A stretch of 64,000 nucleotides of DNA from assembly GCF_020535545.1 (NCBI RefSeq), contig NZ_CP084752.1, positions 682,001-746,000 of the forward strand, written 5' to 3'. This DNA comes from Roseateles sp. XES5. Its GTDB lineage: Bacteria > Pseudomonadota > Alphaproteobacteria > Rhizobiales > Rhizobiaceae. A model generated the notes under the pieces. It had not been told where the DNA came from. It saw nothing but the letters and a program-made list of their open reading frames with translations, and made no database searches. A program made the position numbers and the translations under genes. Below, in pieces: positions 1-8,828 of this stretch. Each line of letters opens with the position of its first letter. Position 1 is the stretch's first letter.

Positions 1-732
1 TTGCTGCGAAACGTCCTTGTCCTCTTCCTCGTGCTCTATCTCATGCCGGCGCTCGCCTCGGCGGGCTACTGGTACATCAAGGACCGCCCGGCAAACTGGC
101 GGGAGGCCGACTGGTCCTCCGCCGGCATCCTGCCGAAGCCGAAGGACATGCCGCAGGCGACGATCCACATCTTCTCCGCCGCGACCGGCGGCATGAAGGG
201 CGCGGTGGCGAGCCACGCCTGGATCGTCACCAAGGAGGCGAACGCGCTCGCCTATAACCGCTACGACAAGGTGGGCTGGGGCAAGCCGGTGCGCCGCAAC
301 GCCTATGCGCCCGACGCCTACTGGTATTCCAACACGCCGCACGTGGTGGTGAGCGTCAGCGGCGAGCAGGCGGCCCGGCTGATCCCGAAGATCGAGAAGG
401 CCATCGCCGCCTATCCCTATGCCACGCCCGGCGCCTACCGCATCTGGCCGGGGCCGAACTCCAACACCTTCGTCGCCCATGTGCTGCGCTCCGTGCCGGA
501 ACTCGGCGTCGTGCTGCCGCCCGACGCGGTGGGCCGCGACTACCTGCCGGACGGCAGGCTCTTCGCCCTGGACCCCGACGGCAAGGACGTGCATGCCACG
601 CTCTACGGCCTGCTCGGCGTTTCCGCCGGGCTGCGCTCGGGGCTGGAACTGCACATCATGGGCCTCGTCGCCGGCGTCGACTTCCAGCGACCGGCGATCA
701 AGATACCCGCCATCGGGCGGATCGGCATCTGA
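1..732 (+). CDS. DUF3750 family protein
   Basis: A 243-residue protein of unknown function that resembles the DUF3750 family common in proteobacteria. Residues 2-22 form one hydrophobic segment, probably an uncleaved anchor or signal, followed by a soluble domain with a conserved-looking GPNSNTF core near residue 150. The reading frame opens with TTG at the first base of the window, so the true start may lie upstream. The N-terminus nevertheless looks natural (Met-Leu-Arg then a hydrophobic run). The next gene is convergent, only 9 bp past the stop. Function cannot be inferred from context. Confidence 0.7.
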   Translation: MLRNVLVLFLVLYLMPALASAGYWYIKDRPANWREADWSSAGILPKPKDMPQATIHIFSAATGGMKGAVASHAWIVTKEANALAYNRYDKVGWGKPVRRNAYAPDAYWYSNTPHVVVSVSGEQAARLIPKIEKAIAAYPYATPGAYRIWPGPNSNTFVAHVLRSVPELGVVLPPDAVGRDYLPDGRLFALDPDGKDVHATLYGLLGVSAGLRSGLELHIMGLVAGVDFQRPAIKIPAIGRIGI

Positions 733-741
733 GGCCGCCCC

Positions 742-1604
742 TCAGAGATAATCCACCGTCATGGCAGCGATGCGGGCCGGGTCGGCGATCGATTCGATCC
801 CGACGATCCGGTCGTCTTCCACATCCATGACGACGATGACCCGCAGTTCGCCGCCGAGAATGACGGCAAGCCCGAGCACACCATCGATGCGCGCGAGCCT
901 TGCAGCGGTCGCCTTGCCCTTGAAGGTCGTCGCCACGGCCTCGGCCCCGTGGATTTCGGCGAGCGAACCGAGCCGCACCGCGTCGGCATCCGCATGGAAG
1001 ACGACATCGGGATCGAGCACGGCGAGCAGGCCGGAGAAATCGCCGTCGCGCGAGGCCGCGAGAAAGGCGGCGACGACGCCCTTGCGGCGCTCGTAATCGG
1101 CCGACGGCGTTTCCGGCAGGCCCTGCACGCGGCGGCGGGCGCGGCTGGCGAGCTGGCGGGCGGCGACGGGGGAGCGGTCGACGATGCGGCCGATCTCCTC
1201 GAAGGGCACGTCGAACATGTCATGCAGCACGAAGGCGAGACGTTCGGCCGGCGCAAGGCGCTCCAGCACCACGAGAAGCGCAAGCCCGACGGAATCGGCC
1301 AGCGCCGCCTGCTCGTCCGCCAACGCGCCCGGGTCGGCATGCTGCGCTTCGCCGGCATCGCCCTCGATCGGTTCTTCGCCGCGGCGCGTACGGGCGCGCA
1401 GCATGTCGAGGCAGATGCGGCCGACGACGGTGGTCAGCCAACCGGCCGGATTGTCGACGCCCTCGCCCGCCCGCTCCAGCGCAGCCAGGCCTCCTGCACC
1501 ATGTCCTCGGCCTCGGCGCGCGAGCCCAGCATGCGGTAGGCCAGGGCGCGCAGGCGGCCCCGCTCGGCCTCGAAACGCTCGGTCCAAAACTTTTTTTCGC
1601 TCAT
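742..1604 (-). pseudogene. ECF41/SigJ-type RNA polymerase sigma factor, apparent frameshift
   Basis: Extracytoplasmic-function sigma factor with regions 2 and 4 followed by a C-terminal SnoaL-like domain, as in ECF41/SigJ proteins. The start is ATG at 1604 with an AGGAG site 7 bp upstream; it reads MSEKKFWTERFEAERGRL and into the region 2 sequence AEDMVQEAWLRW. That frame stops soon afterwards. The rest (NPAGWLTTVVGRICLDML, region 4, then a LDPDVVFHADAD SnoaL-like core) continues in another frame. Adding one base near 1473-1474 restores a frame of 287 residues, the family's usual length. It is either a real frameshift mutation or a base-call error. The gene is divergent from a CMD-family gene, the classic ECF41 partner. 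Confidence 0.75.
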
Positions 1605-1605
1605 C

Positions 1606-1632
1606 AGTCACACTCCTTCGTCCAGCGGCGTC
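1606..1632 (+). promoter_or_regulatory. ECF41-type promoter for the CMD gene
   Basis: AGTCACA at 1606-1612, exactly 16 bp, then CGTC at 1629-1632. The published ECF41 promoter pattern is TGTCACA-N16-CGTC, so one base differs. It points at the CMD-family gene starting at 1713, giving a leader of roughly 70 nt. Its -35 part overlaps the ribosome-binding site of the sigma gene. Confidence 0.5.
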
Positions 1633-1640
1633 ATGGCCAT

Positions 1641-1667
1641 GACGAACGAAGCCGCACCGGTGTGACA
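1641..1667 (-). promoter_or_regulatory. ECF41-type autoregulatory promoter
   Basis: On the minus strand, TGTCACA (1667-1661), exactly 16 bp, then CGTC (1644-1641): a perfect match to the ECF41 promoter pattern. It lies about 37 bp upstream of the sigma-factor ATG, as expected for autoregulation. Confidence 0.65.
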
Positions 1668-1712
1668 GGGCTCGCAACCGTCGAAGCGAAAAACAGTGCA
1701 AGGAGCACCGAA

Positions 1713-2171
1713 ATGCAATCCCGTATGAACAACATCGTTGCCGTTCTCCCCGATGTCATGGCCGCCATGGGCGCCCTCCAGGGCGCCGCGCAGAAGACCG
1801 GCCTGCCGGAAAAGACCGCCCATCTCGTGCAGCTTCGCGCCAGCCAGATCAACGGCTGCGGCTTCTGCGTCGATCTGCATCCGCGCATGATGAAGAAGGC
1901 TGGCGAGACGGACCGGCGCATTCTGTCCGTCGCCGCCTGGCGCGAGGCGCCGTTCTATACGGATGCAGAGCGCGCGGCGCTGGCCCTGACCGAGGCGCTG
2001 ACGCGCATCGCCGACCGCGAGGAGCCGGTGCCGGATACCATCTGGAACGAGGCCGCCAGGCACTATGACGAAAAGACGCTGGCCGCTCTCGTCGTGGAGA
2101 TCGCCGCGATCAACGTCTGGAACCGCTTCAACGTCGCGACCCGGCAGATCGCCGGCGAATGGACCCCGTAA
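1713..2171 (+). CDS. Carboxymuconolactone decarboxylase (AhpD-like) family protein
   Basis: A 152-residue all-helical protein of the CMD/AhpD superfamily. It carries the redox motif C-G-F-C followed by Asp-Leu-His (CxxC plus His) near residue 50, typical of AhpD-like peroxidase/reductase proteins. ATG at 1713 is preceded by AGGAG (1701-1705); the in-frame extension to 1662 crosses the promoter and is not favoured. ECF41 sigma factors are usually encoded beside a CMD, oxidoreductase or epimerase gene that they control, and this is that arrangement. The substrate is unknown. Confidence 0.85.
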   Translation: MQSRMNNIVAVLPDVMAAMGALQGAAQKTGLPEKTAHLVQLRASQINGCGFCVDLHPRMMKKAGETDRRILSVAAWREAPFYTDAERAALALTEALTRIADREEPVPDTIWNEAARHYDEKTLAALVVEIAAINVWNRFNVATRQIAGEWTP

Positions 2172-2276
2172 GGCCGCCCCATCCGGCGCCGCTCGATCAA
2201 AAAGTCACGGCTTGAACTCCGGTTTGGGCCGTGCGACGTCTCTTCCACCTTCTTCAGCATACCAGGGCCGAAATCC

Positions 2277-3695
2277 ATGTTCGAGAGCGCCGCCACCGCG
2301 AAGGAAGCCGCACCGCGGCTTTCCAGCCTCCTGTCCCGCGCCTATCTGTTCGGCACGCTGATGCTCGGCGGCGGCATCATGCTGCATGCGGTGGAGACCT
2401 ACATCACGGCGACGCTGATGCCCTCCATCGTGCGCGACATCGGCGGCCTGCCGCTCTTCGCCTGGGCGACGACCATCTATGTCGCCGCCTCGGTGCTCGG
2501 CTCCACCTTCATCGCCGTGCGGCCGCCAGGCGTCACCCTCAACCGCTGCTACGTCTTCGGCGCGGCGCTGTTCGGTGTCGGCAGCCTCGTCTGCGCCATC
2601 GCGCCCAGCATGGAGACGGTGCTGATCGGCCGGGCGATCCAGGGGCTCGGCGCGGGCTTCCTCGTCGCGCTCGGCTATGCCTTCATCCGCTTCGTCTACC
2701 CCGAGACGCTGTGGAGCACGGCCTCCACGCTCTATGCCGCCGCCTGGGGCATCGCCACCTTCCTCGGGCCGACCATCGGCGGCATCTTCGCGGCCGGCAG
2801 CGCCTGGCGCGAGGCCTTCGCCCTGCTCGTTCCCATCTCGGTGCTCATGGCCGTCTGCGCGCCCCGGCTGCTGCCCTCCGGGGACGGCGAACGCGTGACG
2901 ACGAAGACGCCCTTCCTGCAGATCCTGCTTCTCGTGGCGGCGGTCGTCATGCTGTCCTTCGCCAGTTCCGCCGAGACGCCGATCCTGCGCGGCCTTCTCG
3001 CCGGCGCGGCGGTCGTCGCCGTCGTCACGGCCGTCGCCATCGAGCGCAGCGCCGAGGCCCGCCTGCTGCCCGCCGGCACGATCCGCCTCTCCTCCCCGCT
3101 CGCCGGCGTCTATCTCGTCATGCTGCTCCTGCTGGTGACGATCTGCTCGGATGTCTACATTCCCTATTTCCTGCAGGTGCTGCATGGGGTGACACCGCTG
3201 GTCTCTGGCTATCTCGTGGCGCTGCTGGCGCTCGGCTGGACCATTGCCGCCTTCGTGACGGTGCGCTTCCAGGGCCGCAGCGCCAACCGCATCGTCGTCA
3301 TCGGCGCGGTGGTGGAAACGGTGGCGACCGTGCTCCTGGTCTTCACGCTCGCCCGGCACAATCCGGATAGCGGCCTTGCCCTCCTGGCGCTTTCCACGCT
3401 CTTCATCTTCCTGATGGGCTTCGGCATCGGCATGGGCTGGGCGCATCTCGTCACCCATGTCATGCGCCTTGCGCCGGCAGGGGAAACCGACAAGGCCTCG
3501 GCCGCCATCACCACCATGCAGTCGCTGGGCGCCGCCTTCGGCGCGGCGCTCGCCGGCATCATCGTCAATTCGGCGGGGCTGGTGGAGCCGGGCGGCATCC
3601 CGGGCGCCGTCAGCGCGGCGCGCTGGCTCTACCTCCTGCTGGCCCTGCCCGCCGCGCTCGGCGTGCTGCTGGCCCTGCGCCTGCCGCGCGATTGA
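2277..3695 (+). CDS. MFS transporter
   Basis: A 472-residue integral membrane protein of the major facilitator superfamily with roughly 14 predicted hydrophobic segments, close to the drug:H+ antiporter DHA2 pattern. GRAIQGLGAGFLVALGYAF (around residue 120) resembles the family's motif B/C region, and FLGPTIGGIFA follows it. The ATG at 2277 has only a weak upstream site. It stands alone between a CMD gene and a diguanylate cyclase, so the substrate is not indicated. Confidence 0.85.
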   Translation: MFESAATAKEAAPRLSSLLSRAYLFGTLMLGGGIMLHAVETYITATLMPSIVRDIGGLPLFAWATTIYVAASVLGSTFIAVRPPGVTLNRCYVFGAALFGVGSLVCAIAPSMETVLIGRAIQGLGAGFLVALGYAFIRFVYPETLWSTASTLYAAAWGIATFLGPTIGGIFAAGSAWREAFALLVPISVLMAVCAPRLLPSGDGERVTTKTPFLQILLLVAAVVMLSFASSAETPILRGLLAGAAVVAVVTAVAIERSAEARLLPAGTIRLSSPLAGVYLVMLLLLVTICSDVYIPYFLQVLHGVTPLVSGYLVALLALGWTIAAFVTVRFQGRSANRIVVIGAVVETVATVLLVFTLARHNPDSGLALLALSTLFIFLMGFGIGMGWAHLVTHVMRLAPAGETDKASAAITTMQSLGAAFGAALAGIIVNSAGLVEPGGIPGAVSAARWLYLLLALPAALGVLLALRLPRD

Positions 3696-3806
3696 GGATT
3701 TGTTAACGCCGTCCGCCGGTCGCGATTGCGGGCCTGCCCCCTTCTGCCACAAAGGACCCCCATCATCCGCAGCACGCGGTGATTCTGTCCTGGGAGGAAA
3801 TGGCGG

Positions 3807-4781
3807 GTGCGACGCAACGACAGGCAAGGCTGGCCGCAGGAGAGCGGCGTTGCGCATGTCGATGCGATCCTGCCGCTCGCGCTGATCCGCGACCGCGCCG
3901 CCACCGATCTCATCCTGTCCGGGCTCGACGCCTCCGGCGTCGCCTTCGCGCTGTTCTCGCCCGACGACGTGCTTTCCTATGGCTCGACCGCCTTTCGCAC
4001 GCTCTTCGACGTGCAGCCGGGCGCCAGGACCTTCGCCGACATCATGCGCCACTGCCATGCCACCGGCATCGGTCCGCGCGTGACCATGGAGATCGAAGCC
4101 TTCCTGGCGATGGCCGGCGAACGGCGGCGCAGTCGTCCGCAGCGCACCTTCGAGATCGACGTCAGCGACGAGCGCTGGTTCCTCGTCAACGAGACGCTGC
4201 TGCCCGGCGGCTGGCTGTGGCACGTCTTCACCGACATCAGCATGCTGAAATCCAACGAGCGGGTGCTGCAACAGGCGCGCGACGCCGCGCAGCTTGCCGC
4301 CGATACCGACCCGCTCACCGGCCTGCTCAGCCGCCGCGCCGCAATGGAGCGGCTGGATGCGGAAATGCAGGCCGCCTTCCGCGAGGGCGCCGCGCTTTCG
4401 CTGGTGCTGATCGACCTCGACCATTTCAAAACGATCAACGACCGCTACGGCCATGCCCGCGGCGACGCGGTGCTGCGCCATTTCGCGGCCGCCGGCCGCC
4501 AGCAACTGCGCGGCGGCGACATCTTCGCCCGCATCGGCGGCGAGGAATTCATGATGCTGATGCCGGGCGCCGGCATGCCGGAGGCGGTGGCGACCGCCGA
4601 ACGGCTGCGCAGCCACATCGCCGGCGAAGAAAACCGTGCCGGGCTCGGCTGCGCCTACACCATGTCGGCGGGCGTTGCGCAATTCTGCGGCACGCCGGCG
4701 GCCGATTTCTTCGAGCGCGCCGACCGGGCGCTCTACGCCTCCAAGCGCAGCGGGCGCAACCGTATCGAACGCGCCGACTGA
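3807..4781 (+). CDS. PAS-GGDEF diguanylate cyclase
   Basis: A 324-residue cytoplasmic protein predicted to make cyclic di-GMP. It has a PAS-like sensor domain (about residues 28-145), a short helical linker and a GGDEF domain (about 165-320). The active-site loop is Gly-Gly-Glu-Glu-Phe at 244-248. An RxxD inhibitory site (Arg-Gly-Gly-Asp, about 235-238) sits five residues before it, so product inhibition is expected. The start is GTG at 3807, with GGAGGAAA at 3792-3799. No membrane segment is seen. The ligand of the PAS domain is unknown. Confidence 0.9.
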   Translation: MRRNDRQGWPQESGVAHVDAILPLALIRDRAATDLILSGLDASGVAFALFSPDDVLSYGSTAFRTLFDVQPGARTFADIMRHCHATGIGPRVTMEIEAFLAMAGERRRSRPQRTFEIDVSDERWFLVNETLLPGGWLWHVFTDISMLKSNERVLQQARDAAQLAADTDPLTGLLSRRAAMERLDAEMQAAFREGAALSLVLIDLDHFKTINDRYGHARGDAVLRHFAAAGRQQLRGGDIFARIGGEEFMMLMPGAGMPEAVATAERLRSHIAGEENRAGLGCAYTMSAGVAQFCGTPAADFFERADRALYASKRSGRNRIERAD

Positions 4782-4796
4782 GCCCTGCCCGTCCCG

Positions 4797-5798
4797 TCAG
4801 TCGAAGGTCAGGACGATCTTCCCGATATGGTCGCCGTGCTCCATCATGCGGTGGCCGGCCGCGGCCTCCCGGAATGGCAGCACCGCGTGCAGGACCGGGG
4901 CGATGCGCCCCTCCTCCAGAAGCGGCCAGACCTTTTCCAGAAGCGCGTCGCGGATCGCCTGCTTTTCGGCCGCCGTGCGCGGGCGCATGGCCGAGCCTGT
5001 GATGTGCAGGCGCTTGAGCATGATGGGCGCGAGGCTGACCTTTTCGGCGAAGGTGCCGCCGAGGAAGGCGATGATCGACAGGCGGCCATCGCGGGCGAGC
5101 GACTTCAGGTTCCGCTCGAAATAGGCCGCGCCGATCATGTCGAGAATGACGTCGACGCCAGCCTTGCCGGTCTCCTCGGCGATGACGGCGCAGAAATCCT
5201 CGCTGCGATAGTTGATGGCGCGGCTGGCGCCGAGGGAAAGGCAGGCCTCGCACTTGTCGGCCGTGCCCGCCGTCGCGAAGACGCGCGAGCCGAGCGCGGC
5301 GGCAAGCTGGATGGCCGTGGTGCCGATGCCGCTGGAGCCGCCATGGATCAGCACGCTTTCGCCGGACTTCAGGCCCGCCATCATGAAGAGGTTCGCCCAC
5401 ACGGTGAAGAACGTTTCGGGCAGCGCCGCCGCCTTCACCGCATCGTAATCCCTGGGGAAAGGCAGGGCCTGCGTCGCCGGCACCGTGCAATATTGCGCAT
5501 AGCCGCCGCCATTGGCCAGCGCGCAGACCCGGTCACCGATCCGGTGGTCCGTGACGCCCTCACCCAGCGCCACCACCTCGCCGGCGATCTCCAGGCCGAG
5601 AATGGGGCTGGCATCGGGCGGCGGCGGATAGTCGCCCTTGCGCTGGAGCACATCCGGCCGGTTGATGCCGGCCGCCGCAACGCGCACGAGGATCTCGCCG
5701 CCGCGCGGCTGCGGCGTGTGCCCCTCCATCACCACGAGATTGTCCGGGCCGCCGTGTTCGGTGAGCCCGACATAGGACATGGTGGATGGAACGGTCAT
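4797..5798 (-). CDS. NAD(P)H-quinone oxidoreductase (zinc-independent MDR family)
   Basis: A 333-residue medium-chain dehydrogenase/reductase of the quinone oxidoreductase/PIG3 type, predicted to reduce quinones or enones with NAD(P)H in the cytoplasm. It has the N-terminal GroES-like fold ([17 protein letters not shown]) and a Rossmann domain with the [15 protein letters not shown] nucleotide-binding loop near residue 145. The cysteines that bind zinc in alcohol dehydrogenases are absent, as expected for this subgroup. Length is typical. It is convergent with the diguanylate cyclase gene (15 bp apart). Confidence 0.9.
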   Translation of the reverse strand: MTVPSTMSYVGLTEHGGPDNLVVMEGHTPQPRGGEILVRVAAAGINRPDVLQRKGDYPPPPDASPILGLEIAGEVVALGEGVTDHRIGDRVCALANGGGYAQYCTVPATQALPFPRDYDAVKAAALPETFFTVWANLFMMAGLKSGESVLIHGGSSGIGTTAIQLAAALGSRVFATAGTADKCEACLSLGASRAINYRSEDFCAVIAEETGKAGVDVILDMIGAAYFERNLKSLARDGRLSIIAFLGGTFAEKVSLAPIMLKRLHITGSAMRPRTAAEKQAIRDALLEKVWPLLEEGRIAPVLHAVLPFREAAAGHRMMEHGDHIGKIVLTFD

Positions 5799-5887
5799 GG
5801 CTTGGCCTCCCGGCAGCGTTTCTTCAGCCCTGTTGCGCCGATTCTAGCGGAAAACGCGATTCATTTGAATCGCTTCCGGGCAGAACC

Positions 5888-7675
5888 TCACTCGCCGCCC
5901 GAAAAGACCAGCCCGCCGTCGCTCGCCTTGGCGTCGGCCTTGAGGGCGGCGATGCGGCTGCTGATCTGCCCCGCCTCCCCGATCACCTCGCCCTCCGGCA
6001 GCGTGAGCACGACGGCAGAGCAGCGCATCAGGGGAAAGCGCGTCTCGTGGCCGGCGCGGTCGCGGCCGCGGATTTCCCCGGCCAACCGGTCCTCCGGCGA
6101 ATAGAGCGTGCGCACCTCGCGGGCGAAATCGGCGAGCAGCCGTTCCAGCATCTCCCGCACGTCAGGCGCGGGGCGGCCGCAAATGCCGGCGAAGAAATCG
6201 TCACCGCCGACATGGCCGACGAAGACATCCTCGCCGACGAATTCGCGCCGCAGGAGCGAGGCGAAGAGCGACAGGGCAAGGTCGCCCTTGTGGAAGCCGT
6301 AACGGTCGTTGAACGGCTTGAAATTGTCGAAGTCGAAGTAGCACAGGCAGCGAAGCTGGTCGCCGTCGAGCGCCTTGTCCTGCAGGTAGTCGCGCACCGA
6401 GCGGTTGCCGGGAAGACCGGTCAGCGGGTTCTGGTCCTCCGCCGTCTTCAGCCGCTTCTCGTTGATGATCTTCAGGAGCGAGGAGGCCGAGAGAATGCCG
6501 GCATAACGCAGGTTCTCCGTCAGGATCACGCATTCGTTGCCGCCCATGCCGGTGAAGACGTCGAGCAACTGTTCGGCCGGCGTATCGAGATCGGCGATGG
6601 GGGCCGTCGTGACGAAATGCGACAGGCTCTTCTGGTAGAGCTTGTTCTTCAGGAGGTCGCGGCCGAAGGGATGATAGCTCAGCTCCTTCACATGGTATTC
6701 GTGCAGGATGCCGCGCGGCTCGTCATTGGCGTTGAGCACCGGGAAAAAGGTGCGCTTGGGGTCGCGGCGGAAGAACTCGAAGACCGATTCCAGGCTTTCG
6801 TTCTCGCGCAGCACCGCCACCTGCTCGATCTCGCGGCGGATGAGGATGCTGTCCAGCGTGCGGGAATTGCGGCGCGTGCCGCCGGCGCGGGCGACCTGCG
6901 CATAGACCGGGCTCAGCGCCGAAAAATCCGTGACCGGGCGGGAGATGAACCAGCCCTGCACGAGATCGCAGCCCGCCTCGCGGCAGGCGACGAACTCCGC
7001 CTCCGTCTCCACCCCTTCGGCGATGACGCGGATGCCGAGCACATGGGCGGCGTTGACGGTGTTGCGCACCAGATGGCGCTTGCGGGCATCGGCCTCGATG
7101 CCGGAGATGAAGTGGCGGTCGATCTTGAGATAGTCGACCGGGTGATCGCAGAGCAATTTCAGGCCGTTATGGCCGACGCCGAAATCGTCGATGGCGAGCT
7201 TGAAGCCGGCAAGGCGCAGCTTGCGCACCAGCACGGCGAAATCCGGCAGCGTATCGTTGTCGAAGCGCTCGGAAATCTCGAAGCAGATGGACGAGGCCGG
7301 AATGCCGGCGCGCGTCAGATGCCCGACGAGGCGCTCGACGAGGTCGGCGCCCTCGGGCACGAGGCGGGAATCGAGATTGACGAAGAGCGTACGCGAGCGG
7401 AAATCCGGCAGCGCCGCGAAGGCCGCGATGGCGCGGCTGTTGACCATGTGCTCGAGCGCCAGAAGCTGGCCCGCCTCATGCGCCCGGTCGATGAGATCGA
7501 GCGGAGAGCGGAAGCCGAGGCGGTCGAAGCCGCGCATCAGCGACTCGTAGCCGAAGACCGCGCCCGTCGCCGCCTCCACGATGGGCTGGAACGCCGTCTC
7601 GATCACCAGCTTGGCGAGCGTGACGATCTCGCCGTCGCCGAAGCGTCGAAGGGCTAGCAGTTCGGCGGCGGACAT
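5888..7675 (-). CDS. EAL-CBS-GGDEF cyclic di-GMP phosphodiesterase
   Basis: A 595-residue protein. The N-terminal EAL domain (about 20-265) keeps the catalytic signatures: Glu in YESLMRG, Asn in FVNLDS, EISER, the DDFGVG loop, KIDRHF and EGVET. A CBS-pair region follows (about 290-415). The C-terminal GGDEF-like domain (about 430-590) has GGDDF instead of GGDEF and no RxxD site. Phosphodiesterase activity is therefore likely, while the GGDEF part may be regulatory. CBS pairs commonly bind adenosyl nucleotides. With the PAS-GGDEF gene nearby, both synthesis and breakdown of c-di-GMP are represented. Confidence 0.88.
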   Translation of the reverse strand: MSAAELLALRRFGDGEIVTLAKLVIETAFQPIVEAATGAVFGYESLMRGFDRLGFRSPLDLIDRAHEAGQLLALEHMVNSRAIAAFAALPDFRSRTLFVNLDSRLVPEGADLVERLVGHLTRAGIPASSICFEISERFDNDTLPDFAVLVRKLRLAGFKLAIDDFGVGHNGLKLLCDHPVDYLKIDRHFISGIEADARKRHLVRNTVNAAHVLGIRVIAEGVETEAEFVACREAGCDLVQGWFISRPVTDFSALSPVYAQVARAGGTRRNSRTLDSILIRREIEQVAVLRENESLESVFEFFRRDPKRTFFPVLNANDEPRGILHEYHVKELSYHPFGRDLLKNKLYQKSLSHFVTTAPIADLDTPAEQLLDVFTGMGGNECVILTENLRYAGILSASSLLKIINEKRLKTAEDQNPLTGLPGNRSVRDYLQDKALDGDQLRCLCYFDFDNFKPFNDRYGFHKGDLALSLFASLLRREFVGEDVFVGHVGGDDFFAGICGRPAPDVREMLERLLADFAREVRTLYSPEDRLAGEIRGRDRAGHETRFPLMRCSAVVLTLPEGEVIGEAGQISSRIAALKADAKASDGGLVFSGGE

Positions 7676-7800
7676 GCAGTGGGCTCCAGGGCGTTTTCCA
7701 ATGCCGCGAAGTCTCCGCCGTCATCCCTGAAGAAAGCGTTTCCCTGGCATGACAATTTCATGAAACTTCAACAACTACAAAGAGTTGAAAAAGATTTCAC

Positions 7801-8238
7801 TCATATTGGAAGCGCCAGCATCAAGGCCCCGGCGCCGATCATGAAAACGGCGAGCCAATGGGCCGGCGAAAGCTGCTCGCCAAGGACCAGCACGGCGAAG
7901 ACCGCGACGAGGACGACGCTGAGCTTGTCCACCGGCGCGACCTGCGCGGCCTTGCCGATCTTGAGGGCGCGGAAATAGCAGAGCCAGGACGCGCCGGTCG
8001 CCAGACCCGAGAGAACGAGGAAAAGCCAGCTTCTCGCCGAGACCGTGCCCGGCGCCTGCCAGGTGCCGGCAAGCGTCAGCATCAGACCGATGGCGGCGAG
8101 AATGACGAGGGTGCGCACGAAGGTGGCGAAGTCGGAATTGACACCGGCAATGCCGACCTTGGCGAAGATGGCGGTCAGCGCCGCGAAGACCGCCGAAGCG
8201 AGCGCCCAGACCTGCCAGGAGGCCAGGAGCGCCTTCAC
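7801..8238 (-). CDS. Single-domain EamA (DMT) family transporter
   Basis: A 145-residue protein with about five hydrophobic segments, corresponding to one EamA repeat of the drug/metabolite transporter superfamily. Such half-size members are expected to dimerise. GTG at 8238 overlaps the crcB stop by four bases (GTGA) and is preceded by GGGAGG, so translation is coupled to crcB. It lies behind the fluoride riboswitch and may be fluoride-regulated. A role in ion or fluoride homeostasis is inference from the operon. Confidence 0.85.
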   Translation of the reverse strand: MKALLASWQVWALASAVFAALTAIFAKVGIAGVNSDFATFVRTLVILAAIGLMLTLAGTWQAPGTVSARSWLFLVLSGLATGASWLCYFRALKIGKAAQVAPVDKLSVVLVAVFAVLVLGEQLSPAHWLAVFMIGAGALMLALPI

Positions 8239-8624
8239 GCTGCACCTCCCGCGAGCATCAGGCGCGAGAGCCAGAGCCCCGCCGCCACGCCGGCGAGCGA
8301 AAGAACGACCGACGCGCCGACATAAAGCGCCGCCAGCCCCGCCTCGCCGCGCTCCCACAGCAGCGCCGCATCGAGCGAGAAGGCGGAAAAGGTGGTGAAG
8401 CCGCCGAGAACGCCCGTTGCCAGGAAAAGGCGTGCCTCCTGCGGCAGGTGTCCGCGAAAGGCGAAGATGCCGGCGACCAGCCCCATGACGAAGCAGCCGA
8501 GCACATTGATGGCGAGCGTGCCCGCGGGAAAGCCTGTGCCGAAGAGACGCGCCGCCAGCACGTTCACCCCGTGCCGGCCCGCACCGCCCAGCCCCGCGCC
8601 GAGAAAGACGATCAGATAGTTCAT
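8235..8624 (-). CDS. crcB: CrcB/Fluc fluoride channel
   Basis: A 129-residue membrane protein with four transmembrane helices, the size of the dual-topology Fluc fluoride channels. It has the family's GGAGRHGVN motif near the N-terminus and GGFTTFSAFSLD in helix 3, containing the conserved phenylalanines and polar track. It exports cytoplasmic fluoride. ATG at 8624 (MNYLIVFLGAGLG) is the natural start; longer frames run back through the riboswitch. It is followed by the coupled EamA gene. Confidence 0.95.
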   Translation of the reverse strand: MNYLIVFLGAGLGGAGRHGVNVLAARLFGTGFPAGTLAINVLGCFVMGLVAGIFAFRGHLPQEARLFLATGVLGGFTTFSAFSLDAALLWERGEAGLAALYVGASVVLSLAGVAAGLWLSRLMLAGGAA

Positions 8625-8666
8625 GTCCGTTGCCCTCACGTTCAGCGATCCGATTGTCCGGACAAC

Positions 8667-8687
8667 AAAAAACCGCCCTCGGGCGGT
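8667..8687 (-). terminator. Intrinsic terminator of the fluoride riboswitch
   Basis: On the minus strand, a hairpin ACCGCC-CGAG-GGCGGT followed by six T residues, located between the fluoride aptamer and crcB. This is the expected expression platform: termination without fluoride, read-through with it. Confidence 0.85.
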
Positions 8688-8730
8688 CGCCAAACACGCT
8701 CCCGCCGTCGACGGCCATCGCTGGCCGGTC

Positions 8731-8783
8731 TGGCAGGAGCTATCAGCCGGTAAACGGCAGTTGTCGGGGAGCTCCATCCCCAT
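8731..8783 (-). ncRNA. Fluoride (crcB motif) riboswitch aptamer
   Basis: The minus strand carries the conserved blocks of the crcB motif in order: GGGGATGGAGCTCCCC (8781-8766), ACAACTGCC (8763-8755), then CCGGCTGATAGCTCCTGCC (8750-8732). These match the family consensus of a GATG 5' arm, an AACNGCC pseudoknot element and a GGCTGATG-CTCCT 3' arm. It lies about 110 nt upstream of crcB and is followed by an intrinsic terminator. Confidence 0.92.
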
Positions 8784-8828
8784 CCCACAGCCGATTTCTA
8801 GGCGCTGGCGGGGCGGCTGTCAAACCGC

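Noticed and set aside
2205-4682. 825-codon minus-strand open frame
   Set aside because: It is antisense to the MFS transporter and the diguanylate cyclase; composition (His/Arg/Gly-rich, no domain) is typical of a GC-rich shadow frame.
8625-8783. Longer crcB start at 8783
   Set aside because: The extension would translate the fluoride aptamer and terminator; CrcB proteins begin at the 8624 ATG.
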